From contig CAYUZU010000051.1 of the NCBI GenBank assembly GCA_964448675.1, forward strand, positions 1 to 16,628: 16,628 nt of DNA. The letters are read 5' to 3'. Below the pieces are notes generated by a model. It ran no database searches. It worked only from the letters and a program-made list of their open reading frames with translations, and had not been told where the DNA came from. This DNA comes from CAYUZU01 sp964448675. Lineage in GTDB: Bacteria > Planctomycetota > Phycisphaerae > UBA1845 > Fen-1342. The translations under genes and the position numbers were made by a program. The stretch's first letter is position 1; every line of letters starts with the position of its first letter. Shown here piece after piece: positions 1 to 5,956 of the stretch.

Positions 1-316
1 CCAGCTCGAACGGCAGCAGGTCGAGATTCCACTCCGCCAACTCGGCGGTCTTGTTATCCGCGATGCGGTACGCGCGGATCTGCTCCGGCGTCAGGTCCCG
101 GGCCACGTGGACGGGCACCTGCTCGAGCCCGAGTTTCTGCGCGGCCTTCCAGCGGGTGTGCCCGCAGACGATGACGCCGTCGCCGTCGACGACGATCGGC
201 TGCCGAAACCCGAAGCGCTGGATCGACTCCGCCACGGCATCGACGGCAGCATCGTTCTGGCGGGGGTTCTTCTCGTACGGCTTAATCTCGGCCAACGGCC
301 GTAGTTCGACTCTCAT
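1..316 (-). CDS. ParB-like (ParB/sulfiredoxin-fold) domain protein, partial; probably the N-terminus of a phage-type DNA methyltransferase
   Basis: The gene reads leftward and runs off the window, leaving about 105 N-terminal residues. It starts at the ATG at 316, preceded by a strong GAGGAGG Shine-Dalgarno, and opens MRVELRPLAEIKPYEKNPR. The visible part is a ParB-like domain: the PYEKNPR opening, a QPIVVD strand, and the GHTRWKAAQKLG motif at about residues 52-63, followed by LTPEQIRAYRIADNKTAELAEW. In phages and prophages this version of the domain is commonly fused to a C-terminal N6-adenine or N4-cytosine methyltransferase, and it can act in DNA binding or as a nucleotide-dependent switch. 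The methyltransferase half is not in the window, so that part is inference. It is transcribed divergently from the TrpF-like gene, with only 47 bases between the two starts. A second, separate ParB-like methyltransferase gene lies at 4760-5956. Confidence 0.85.
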   Translation of the reverse strand, partial: MRVELRPLAEIKPYEKNPRQNDAAVDAVAESIQRFGFRQPIVVDGDGVIVCGHTRWKAAQKLGLEQVPVHVARDLTPEQIRAYRIADNKTAELAEWNLDLLPFEL

Positions 317-348
317 CACGATGCCCTCCTCGGTCGCGTGTGCTCCCG

Positions 349-354
349 TATAAT
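349..354 (+). promoter_or_regulatory. -10 box (TATAAT) of the TrpF-like gene, possibly giving a leaderless mRNA
   Basis: A perfect TATAAT lies at 349-354, nine bases before the ATG at 364. Transcription starting 7-9 bases after the box would begin almost exactly at the start codon, and no Shine-Dalgarno is visible upstream of it. Both facts fit a leaderless transcript. There is no good -35 hexamer at the usual 16-18 base distance, so the promoter call rests on the -10 box and position alone. The gap also holds the start region of the divergent ParB-like gene. Confidence 0.5.
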
Positions 355-363
355 GCCACGAAC

Positions 364-1029
364 ATGTTCAACCGCGTCCGTTTGAAAGTCTGTTGCATCT
401 CGTCCGTTGAGGACGCCCGGCTCGCCGTTGCGGCGGGTGCCGATGCCATTGGGCTCGTCGGTCGCATGCCCAGCGGGCCGGGGCCCATTCCGGATGAGCT
501 GATTCACGAAATCGCCGCAACGGTTCCTCCGCCGGTCGCCACGTTCCTCCTCACAAGTGAGACCGAACCGGATGCGGTCGTTCAGCATATTCAGCGAACC
601 GGGGTGAACACCGTGCAGTTGGTCGACGATGCGGTTACACTTGATGTGTATTCGGCACTCCGGGACGCCCATCCGACGGTGCGCATTGTGCAGGTGATCC
701 ACGTCAACGATTGGGAAGCGGTTGATCGGGGAGTCCGCACGGCCCCGTATGTTGACGCATTGTTGCTCGACTCCGGCAAGCCGCGGGCGACCCGCCGGCA
801 GCTCGGAGGAACCGGCCGAGCTCACGACTGGAGCGTGAGCCGCGAGATCGTCTCGCAGTGCACGCGTCCTGTCTTCCTGGCAGGCGGCCTGAATGCGGAC
901 AATGTCGGTGCCGCCATCAAGCGTGTGCGTCCCTTCGGAATCGACTTGTGCAGCGGCGTGCGAACGGATGGACGACTCGACCCGGAGAAGCTGCGGGCTT
1001 TCGTCGCGGCGATGGATGCCTCCACGTAG
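364..1029 (+). CDS. trpF: TrpF-like protein (phosphoribosylanthranilate isomerase family)
   Basis: This is a 221-residue single-domain (beta/alpha)8 barrel, close to normal TrpF length. TrpF converts N-(5-phosphoribosyl)anthranilate to CdRP in cytosolic tryptophan synthesis. Visible motifs are KVC at 8-10 (C10 fits the catalytic general base), DALLLDSG with D136 as the likely general acid, GGTGRAHDW at 148-156, and the phosphate-binding FLAGGLN near 171-177 and CSGVR near 196-200. Departures from standard TrpF are KVCCIS in place of KICGIT and SGVR in place of SGVE, so it looks like a diverged subgroup whose substrate could differ. I chose ATG 364; an in-frame GTG at 340 would overlap the TATAAT box. 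It is the only plus-strand gene in the window, lies between phage-type genes, and several of its 60-base lines have only about 53-63% GC. No other tryptophan gene is present, which points to cargo. Family call is firm; exact reaction is not. Confidence 0.88.
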   Translation: MFNRVRLKVCCISSVEDARLAVAAGADAIGLVGRMPSGPGPIPDELIHEIAATVPPPVATFLLTSETEPDAVVQHIQRTGVNTVQLVDDAVTLDVYSALRDAHPTVRIVQVIHVNDWEAVDRGVRTAPYVDALLLDSGKPRATRRQLGGTGRAHDWSVSREIVSQCTRPVFLAGGLNADNVGAAIKRVRPFGIDLCSGVRTDGRLDPEKLRAFVAAMDAST

Positions 1030-1184
1030 GAAGGCATCGAGTGGGTCCGCCTGCCGAAACAAACTCTGTCGCGATTCGGTGCTGTTCCCGCGGGCATCGG
1101 GAGCCGTTTCGGCCAGGGGGGAACCATGCCCGACCGTCGTCCGTTGGGCCGTCTGTGGCCCCATGACTGGTTCGTTCGGCTCGT

Positions 1185-1403
1185 TCATGTCTCGCTCGCG
1201 GTCGCCTTGGGCTCGAACTCGCCGCACCAGCCATCGCACGCGACGAGCGGGAAGGCGGCCAAGTGCTGTTCCCGCCAGGCAGGGGGCTTGCGGCGGCAGT
1301 CGCCACCACCTTGGATGCCCGCTGGCGTCATCGAGATCTCGTTCGGCGCATCGGCGGGCGGGTTGGGATGAAAGAACCGGCAGCAGTCGCAGCGCTCTGG
1401 CAT
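1185..1403 (-). CDS. Small cysteine-rich, probably zinc-binding, phage-type protein
   Basis: This is a 72-residue protein with cysteines at 5, 7, 8, 36 and 60, arranged CDCCRFF near the N-terminus, GGGDCRRKPP in the middle and DGWCGEF near the C-terminus. C5, C8, C36 and C60 could make one zinc site. Small proteins with this CxxCxFF...CRRxPP...WCGEF layout occur in phage and prophage early regions; their function is not known to me. An upstream ATG at 1409 is in frame, but the sequence GGAAGGAG ends immediately before it, whereas it sits six bases before the ATG at 1403, so 1403 is preferred. The TGA stop overlaps an ATG (ATGA at 1185-1188) opening a doubtful downstream frame. Upstream lies the iteron block, so this could be the first gene transcribed out of the origin region. 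Confidence 0.72.
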   Translation of the reverse strand: MPERCDCCRFFHPNPPADAPNEISMTPAGIQGGGDCRRKPPAWREQHLAAFPLVACDGWCGEFEPKATASET

Positions 1404-1440
1404 AGCCATCTCCTTCCTGAAATCCGTCACACGAATCCAG

Positions 1441-1491
1441 CCCCCCCTCACGCGTACGCGCACGGGCACAGACGCAGTGCGCGAGGGGGGG
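1441..1491. repeat. GC-rich hairpin with C7/G7 arms inside the putative origin
   Basis: CCCCCCCTC at 1441-1449 pairs perfectly with GAGGGGGGG at 1483-1491. After one mismatch the stem continues with CGC/GCG and two G-T wobbles, leaving a loop of about 21 bases. No T-tract follows on either strand, so it is not a standard intrinsic terminator. Its place between iteron copies suggests a structural element of the origin, such as a single-strand initiation hairpin or a replication or transcription block; this is inference. Confidence 0.55.
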
Positions 1492-1499
1492 TGTGATGG

Positions 1500-1548
1500 A
1501 TTCATATAGAGAGGGAGAGAGAGTATTATTCTCCCTATATTCCTTGGC
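1500..1548. other. AT-rich, purine/pyrimidine-asymmetric tract in the putative origin (candidate DNA unwinding element)
   Basis: The 40 bases 1501-1540 are 65% A+T by hand count, in a region otherwise mostly above 60% G+C. The tract contains ATATAG (1504-1509) and CTATAT (1535-1540) as outer arms, and GGGAGA (1513-1518) against TCTCCC (1530-1535) inside them, making an imperfect inverted repeat. A purine run at 1508-1523 and a pyrimidine run from about 1541 give strong strand asymmetry. Iterons flank it on both sides, as expected of an unwinding element. It could instead hold a promoter for the Cys-rich gene. Confidence 0.5.
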
Positions 1549-1685
1549 TTTCCTTCCTTCCGAATCCGTCACGCCCGCTTGTGACGGATTCGTGACGGAT
1601 TCACCCTTTGCGCTCGTTGCGGCCCCGGCCCACGCCCTTGGCGTGATGCTTTGTGACGGATTTCTGTGACGGATTCGAACAGGCA

Positions 1686-3974
1686 TCATGGCAGTCGGTA
1701 GCCCTGTGCGGTCTTGGTCTTGGTGGGAATGTCCACGGGCACGATGTCGCCTTGCTGGAGCAGCGTGCCGACGATCTGATCAAAATCCGCGGCCTTGCAG
1801 TGCATCAGCCGCATGAGCTTGTTGCGCGCCATCTGCCGGTCGGGTGACTCCCGCAGCTTCCGCACGAACTTCAGGCACTCGGCGTGGAACGGGTTCTCAG
1901 CCACGTGGCTCGACGCCATGTAGAGCATGCGACGGGTCTGGTGCAGAACGAACCGCGACGCCCAACGCACGGCCGCGACATCGATGCGCGGGCTGCGGTG
2001 GTCCGCGCTGACGGCGTGCAGCAGCGCCAGCTTGCGGGTCTGCTCGCTGACACGGCCCCACACCGTCGTGCCGACCGGGTCGCCGGCGGCCTCGGCGCTG
2101 GCGTACTCAGCCTCGGCTTCCTCACGGGTTGCGACCAGCAGTGCCTGGGCCTCGTCCGTCGCCTCGACGATCTGGGGCACGGGGTGCCAATCCTGCAGGT
2201 TGCCGCGCCCCGGTCGGAACTCAGCCCACCAACGGGCGGCGTCGATGACACGCTCGGGCACGTCGACAATGCGTGGCTCCTGTCCTTTGCAGCGCGGCCC
2301 GGACTCGAGGATGACCATGCGGGCGAAGAACCCGTTCGTGAGCATCCGCTCGGACAGGGCTTCGTAGTAGTGGTTCGGGATCGCCGTGCCGAAGATCACC
2401 AGGTTGGGCTGGTCGATCACGCCGGGGGCAGCTTTGCCGGCCTTGCGACGCATGGGGAAGACGCTGTTCGACGCCGAGTACATCGTGAGCAACGTGCCCA
2501 TGACGTTCTCGTGCCGCGCGTCCTTCGCCTTGTTGATCGACTGCAGCATGCCATCGATCTCGTCGGTCTGGAACAGCATGCACGGGTTCAGGAACAACGC
2601 GTCCTGCACGCCTTCGCCCGAGGCGAAGCGGTCGCCGAGGCACTCGGCCAGGCCGACCTCGTGCACGATCCGCGTGTTGACCTTGCGGGGCCAGTCCTTG
2701 CCGGCGGCCGAGTGTGCCAGGCCGAGCAGGTAGATGTTGGTGCGGTTGTCACCGGCGTCCCGCACACGGCGGCCGGCCAGGAACGCCTGCAGTGCCAGCG
2801 CCCCGCAGAACGCCATCACCGGGTTCGGATACGGTGCGGTGGCCAGGCAGTAGTCCATCACCTCGCCGATGAAGCCGGGGACGCGCAGCAATTCGTCCGG
2901 TAGCGGGCCGGGATCGGGCAGAGGCGGCGCTGGCGGATCGCGTTCCATGCGTCCGCCGTCACCGAATGCGCTCAGATCGACGTCGCCTGTCGTCGTGATC
3001 CCGACGCTGCCGTAGCCCGCAGCGCCCAGCGCCAGCGCCGCGGCGGCGAAGTCCCCGCCGTGGTCCAGCAATGCATAGACCGCGAACGGGGCGTAGGCGC
3101 GGTTCGGCTCGAACGGGGCGGCGTTCGTGCTGAAGACGTAGAACACGCCATCCTTGAGCGTCGCACTGCAGCCGTCCGCCTTGCCGGGCCGCCGCCAGTA
3201 CTCGTTGTCGCCGCCGCGCACGAGCGTCCAGCCGTGGCGACGCAGGACGTTACGGGGATCGCCACGGCGGTTGAACTCGTCGCCAGGGCGGTCGCCGACC
3301 GCATCAGTCGATGTGGGCTCCTGAGCGGTGTCCGTCCACTCGTTGAGCGCCCAGGCGGCGTCCAGCAGCGTAATGCGCTGTTCTTCGGTCAGCACCGGCA
3401 ACGCCGCGAGGTCGCCCTGCACCAGTTCGTATCCGGATGAGGGCGCGCACAGGAACAGTCCGCCTTCGCCGCGGGTCTCGATCAGCGTTACGACGGCGAT
3501 CCAGCGGTCCCCGTGCCGACGCGGCCGGTACTGCTTGCCGTGGATGATGATCGGCTGGCCGTCGGGCGTTGCGATGGCCCGCTGCGCGAGCTTCAGGTTC
3601 CCATTCACGGGCGCATTGCACCGGTAGACGACATGCCGCCCGCCGGACTGCGTGCGCTCGACGACCAGACGGTCAAGTAGCTCGGGTGCGCGCTGTTGCA
3701 CGAGGGCGACCCACGCCTCGTAGCGATCGGCGCCGATGTCGAAATCGATCATCTCCAGATGGCCGGACACCGCGCCCGCGATGAGACACAGCCCATCGGC
3801 GCTGCGGAACCATCGGCTGAGTTCGTCGGTACTGGGCAGCCGCCGTTGATACTGCTTCCAGCGCGACAGCGCCGGACGCTTCTCGGGCACGATCGCCGGC
3901 AGGACGCATAGGCCGGCGTCGAGGTAGCGCGTCGCCGCGCTGAGCATCGGATTGGCCGCGTCGCCGGTCGTCAT
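1686..3974 (-). CDS. Bifunctional primase-polymerase (prim-pol) fused to a P-loop helicase-like domain
   Basis: This 762-residue protein probably primes and drives replication of the element. Residues about 10-190 resemble the archaeo-eukaryotic prim-pol domain: a DFD metal-binding motif at 77-79, SGGRHVVYR at 110-118, and IIIHGKQYR at 142-150. A linker with GWTLVRG...WRRPGK...FSTNAAPF (about 248-290) is typical of phage primases of this type. Residues about 365-680 look like a DUF3987-type ATPase, with an unusual P-loop LAHSAAGKDWP at 419-429 and a Walker-B-like FQTDEIDG at 468-475. The C-terminal 70 residues look like a winged helix. Start is ATG 3974 (GAGGG nine bases upstream) rather than the in-frame GTG at 3992; it overlaps the preceding stop as ATGA. 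The gene is followed directly by the iteron block. Whether the P-loop, which lacks the usual GKS/T end, hydrolyses ATP is uncertain. Confidence 0.85.
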   Translation of the reverse strand: MTTGDAANPMLSAATRYLDAGLCVLPAIVPEKRPALSRWKQYQRRLPSTDELSRWFRSADGLCLIAGAVSGHLEMIDFDIGADRYEAWVALVQQRAPELLDRLVVERTQSGGRHVVYRCNAPVNGNLKLAQRAIATPDGQPIIIHGKQYRPRRHGDRWIAVVTLIETRGEGGLFLCAPSSGYELVQGDLAALPVLTEEQRITLLDAAWALNEWTDTAQEPTSTDAVGDRPGDEFNRRGDPRNVLRRHGWTLVRGGDNEYWRRPGKADGCSATLKDGVFYVFSTNAAPFEPNRAYAPFAVYALLDHGGDFAAAALALGAAGYGSVGITTTGDVDLSAFGDGGRMERDPPAPPLPDPGPLPDELLRVPGFIGEVMDYCLATAPYPNPVMAFCGALALQAFLAGRRVRDAGDNRTNIYLLGLAHSAAGKDWPRKVNTRIVHEVGLAECLGDRFASGEGVQDALFLNPCMLFQTDEIDGMLQSINKAKDARHENVMGTLLTMYSASNSVFPMRRKAGKAAPGVIDQPNLVIFGTAIPNHYYEALSERMLTNGFFARMVILESGPRCKGQEPRIVDVPERVIDAARWWAEFRPGRGNLQDWHPVPQIVEATDEAQALLVATREEAEAEYASAEAAGDPVGTTVWGRVSEQTRKLALLHAVSADHRSPRIDVAAVRWASRFVLHQTRRMLYMASSHVAENPFHAECLKFVRKLRESPDRQMARNKLMRLMHCKAADFDQIVGTLLQQGDIVPVDIPTKTKTAQGYRLP

Positions 3975-4225
3975 CTGCAATCGCCCTCGCACCCCGGCAG
4001 CGGCGTATCGACGGTGTCAAGGTACAGCCGGAAGCGCCAGAACATGCGCAGCGCCTGCCGCGAGACGGGGAAGCGCTCCTCAGGCACCTCCATCTGGTCG
4101 CGCGCGCATTCGTGCGCCTCCTGCACGAGCCGCTCGAGCTCGGCGAGGTCGACCGCCAGCGTCGCCCGCAGCAGATCGGCGATGTGATCCAGCGTGCCGA
4201 CTTGTCCGGAACCCGTGCGATTCAG
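3971..4225 (-). CDS. Small helical hypothetical protein, probable CTG start
   Basis: About 84 residues, not recognised. The body is predicted to be mostly helical (HIADLLRATLAVDLAELERLV, then RQALRMFWRFRLYL), acidic in the middle, with no membrane segment. Its stop overlaps the prim-pol ATG as ATGA, so the two are probably translationally coupled. The start is the odd point: a strong AAGGAG lies six bases before a CTG at 4225, while the in-frame GTG codons at 4255 and 4258 have no well-placed Shine-Dalgarno and no suitable ATG exists. A start at 4255 would add 10 residues. Its place just before the primase suggests a replication accessory role, but that is guesswork. Confidence 0.55.
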   Translation of the reverse strand: MNRTGSGQVGTLDHIADLLRATLAVDLAELERLVQEAHECARDQMEVPEERFPVSRQALRMFWRFRLYLDTVDTPLPGCEGDCR

Positions 4226-4268
4226 GGTTTGCTCCTTTCCGTAACGCGGCGCCACCACCTCGGCCGCG

Positions 4269-4763
4269 TCAGTTCGCCGAACAGGCGATGGTGAACTCGT
4301 GCGGCAACCAGGCCAACTTGAACGCCATGAACTGCGAGCTGGCATCCCCGTTCGTCTGCTCCAGCCCGGGCGGACAACCGGCCGGCAAGCGTTGCAGCTC
4401 GGCGGCGTACCACTGCCGGAACAAGTCCAGGTCCCCGAGCAGCCAACGGGTGATGCCCGCGTCACCCGCGAAACCGTAGAACAGCACGTCGCCCCAACCC
4501 TCCAGCAGCTTGGCCAGCTCGGTCTTGGTGCCGTAGAGCCGGCGTGTGCGGATGGTGAACTCGTCGCCGTAGCGCTCGGCGTACTGTGCACGGCGCACGC
4601 GACACGCGATGCGCACGGCCGACGACCGCAGGACGATCAGGTCCGTGTTGTGCTGCTGGTCTTCCTCGAGCGGAGCCTCGAGGATCAGGTGCCGCGCCAC
4701 GATCCCGCGGATCTCCGGGATGAAGCGGTCGGACCAGCGTTTGTCGTGTTGCCAGTCATTCAT
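4269..4763 (-). CDS. Conserved phage-type hypothetical protein
   Basis: A 164-residue soluble protein. The ATG at 4763 has AAGGAGG a few bases upstream and overlaps the methyltransferase stop as ATGA. The first 100 residues are the most family-like: FIPEIRGIVARHLI, EEDQQHNTDLIVLRSSAVRI, RVRRAQYAERYGDEFTIR, and TKTELAKLLEGWGDVLFYGF. I have seen proteins of this kind among phage replication genes without an assigned function. The order E33-D35...D41-(strand)-R51IACRVRR is faintly like a nuclease or nucleic-acid-binding beta core, but the E-x-K needed for a PD-(D/E)XK enzyme is missing, so I do not claim activity. Position between the DNA methyltransferase and the primase suggests a role in DNA metabolism of the element. 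Confidence 0.75.
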   Translation of the reverse strand: MNDWQHDKRWSDRFIPEIRGIVARHLILEAPLEEDQQHNTDLIVLRSSAVRIACRVRRAQYAERYGDEFTIRTRRLYGTKTELAKLLEGWGDVLFYGFAGDAGITRWLLGDLDLFRQWYAAELQRLPAGCPPGLEQTNGDASSQFMAFKLAWLPHEFTIACSAN

Positions 4764-5956
4764 CGGGCCTCCTTGCCCCAACCGACGAAGCCGGCGATGG
4801 CCCGCCGATTGAACATGTCCAGGCGCCGGCCGGCGGTGACGCGCCGCACCACGTCGTAGAACGCGTCGGGTTTCTCGCTGTGCCGGCCGCGCGGCGCTTC
4901 GAAGCACGCCCGAAACGCCTTCGTGTCGAGAAAAACGGGGCTGCCGCGCCGTGCGTACAGTGCGAACTCGCAGTTGAACTGCGGCAGGCCGACGGGCTGA
5001 AAACCACCGGGCTTGTGCCAGACGAACGTGCAGACGTATTTCAGCCCCCATGCGTCGAGCAGCCGCAGCGCCATGGGCAGGAAGCGGTGCGTCGTCCACA
5101 GCCAGACATGGCAATCGTCGGCCATGGGGATCGTCAGCGCCGCGAGCTGTTCCTCGGTCATGGTCGGGTAGTCGAGCTCGATCTGGTTGGGCCGGCAGTC
5201 ACGCTCGATCTTCCGCATCGGCCAGGGCGGGTCGATGACGATCACGTCGAACACGCCTTCGTGCGCCTGCGCCTCACGCGCGGCAACCTCGTTGAGGCGC
5301 TGCGCGGTTGCCTCTCGCCGCAGTTCTCGCACGACATCCGCGGCAGTCCGGCGCCCTTCGAGTACGGCCCGGGCTTGGTCGGGATGCGTCTCCAGCAGTT
5401 CGGCGGCCTTGATGACCGCAGACTTCGCGGGTCCGGCGCCCCTGGCGACCTTGTGCTCGAGGTCCGGCTCGATCGCCGCCGTCTTCTCAATCGCCGCGGC
5501 GAACTGGCCATCGCGCTCGATTGTCTGCCGGGAGACGCCATGCTCACGTGCGAGCCGGGCCGCGGTCTTGCCATTCAAGTCCTCATTTTGAGGACTTGAA
5601 CGCCGATCGCCGCCGTGCTGTTTCTTCAGCCGGTTGTACCTGCGGCCGCGCAGCAGCGCCACTTGATCGGGCGTCAGGTTGCGCCGCCCGAGCTGGTTGG
5701 CGTCAATCCAGTCGGCTGCGGCCTCCCGATCGGGCAGGTCGACCTCGGTGAGCGCGAAGTCGATGCCGTGCCGCTGGCAGATCTCGTAGCGATGGTGTCC
5801 GTCCAGCAGGATGTTGTGGCCACGCCATACAACCAGCGGGTCGCGGCAGCCGTCGCGGCGGAGGTTCTCCTCCAGCGCCTGCCGTTCCTCGTCACGGAGC
5901 GGCGGGATCAACTCGCGCAGCTCCGGGTCGATGATGATGCGCGTGCCGACCATCAT
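4760..5956 (-). CDS. ParB-like domain + MT-A70-type adenine-N6 DNA methyltransferase
   Basis: This 398-residue fusion probably methylates adenine in DNA using S-adenosylmethionine. Residues 1-115 form a ParB/sulfiredoxin-fold domain (LLDGHHRYEIC at 50-60, ADWIDANQLGRRNLTPDQVALLRGRRY at about 81-107, given here as family hallmarks). A helix-turn-helix follows at about 129-155 (TAARLAREHG-VSRQTIERD). Residues about 233-398 are the MT-A70 domain: DVIVIDPPWPM with the catalytic DPPW at 242-245, YPTMTEEQLAAL at 263-274, WLWTTHRFLPMA at 285-296, and RGRHSEKPDAFYD at 356-368. The start has two ATGs (5956 and 5953); the first is chosen because it overlaps the helicase stop as TGATG. A phage-borne orphan methyltransferase can protect the element from host restriction or mark its own origin. 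No matching endonuclease is next to it. Confidence 0.9.
   Translation of the reverse strand: MMVGTRIIIDPELRELIPPLRDEERQALEENLRRDGCRDPLVVWRGHNILLDGHHRYEICQRHGIDFALTEVDLPDREAAADWIDANQLGRRNLTPDQVALLRGRRYNRLKKQHGGDRRSSPQNEDLNGKTAARLAREHGVSRQTIERDGQFAAAIEKTAAIEPDLEHKVARGAGPAKSAVIKAAELLETHPDQARAVLEGRRTAADVVRELRREATAQRLNEVAAREAQAHEGVFDVIVIDPPWPMRKIERDCRPNQIELDYPTMTEEQLAALTIPMADDCHVWLWTTHRFLPMALRLLDAWGLKYVCTFVWHKPGGFQPVGLPQFNCEFALYARRGSPVFLDTKAFRACFEAPRGRHSEKPDAFYDVVRRVTAGRRLDMFNRRAIAGFVGWGKEAR

Larger units (their letters stand above)
1418..1676. repeat. Iteron cluster: seven copies of GTGACGGATT(C/T)
   Basis: Exact copies of GTGACGGATT followed by C or T lie on the plus strand at 1581-1591, 1592-1602, 1653-1663 and 1666-1676, and on the minus strand at about 1420-1430 and 1562-1572. 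A one-mismatch copy, GTGATGGATTC, lies at 1493-1503. Copies at 1581 and 1592 abut with an 11-bp period, about one helical turn, and the next pair has a 13-bp period. Positions 1561-1572 and 1581-1592 form a perfect 12-bp inverted repeat with an 8-bp spacer. The whole block lies in the 282-base gap between the prim-pol/helicase stop and the Cys-rich gene. Repeats of this kind bind replication initiators in iteron origins; that role is inferred from layout, not shown. Confidence 0.8.

Noticed and set aside
360..369. GAACATGTTC palindrome over the trpF start, SOS-box-like
   Set aside because: Known GAAC...GTTC LexA boxes have four bases between the half-sites; this has two, so it is probably chance.
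316..1188. 290-codon minus-strand open frame covering trpF
   Set aside because: It lies codon-aligned antisense to a gene with clear family motifs, which is the usual source of long shadow frames in GC-rich DNA. Only its first ~53 codons are kept as a weak finding.
1441..1491. GC hairpin as a rho-independent terminator
   Set aside because: No T-tract follows on either strand.
1521..1548. TATAGGGAGA and TAATACTCTC on the minus strand, resembling parts of a T7 promoter
   Set aside because: The parts are in the wrong order, the specificity region of the T7 promoter is absent, and no single-subunit RNA polymerase gene is present in the window.
1418..1676. CRISPR array
   Set aside because: Repeats are 11 bp, in both orientations, with irregular or no spacers, and no cas gene is present.
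1884..2903. 339-codon plus-strand frame
   Set aside because: Antisense to the prim-pol/helicase gene, no domain features, composition typical of a shadow frame.
4269..4763. PD-(D/E)XK nuclease call for the 164-residue protein
   Set aside because: The expected E-x-K is not present; R51-IACRVRR stands in its place, so only a hypothetical label is given.
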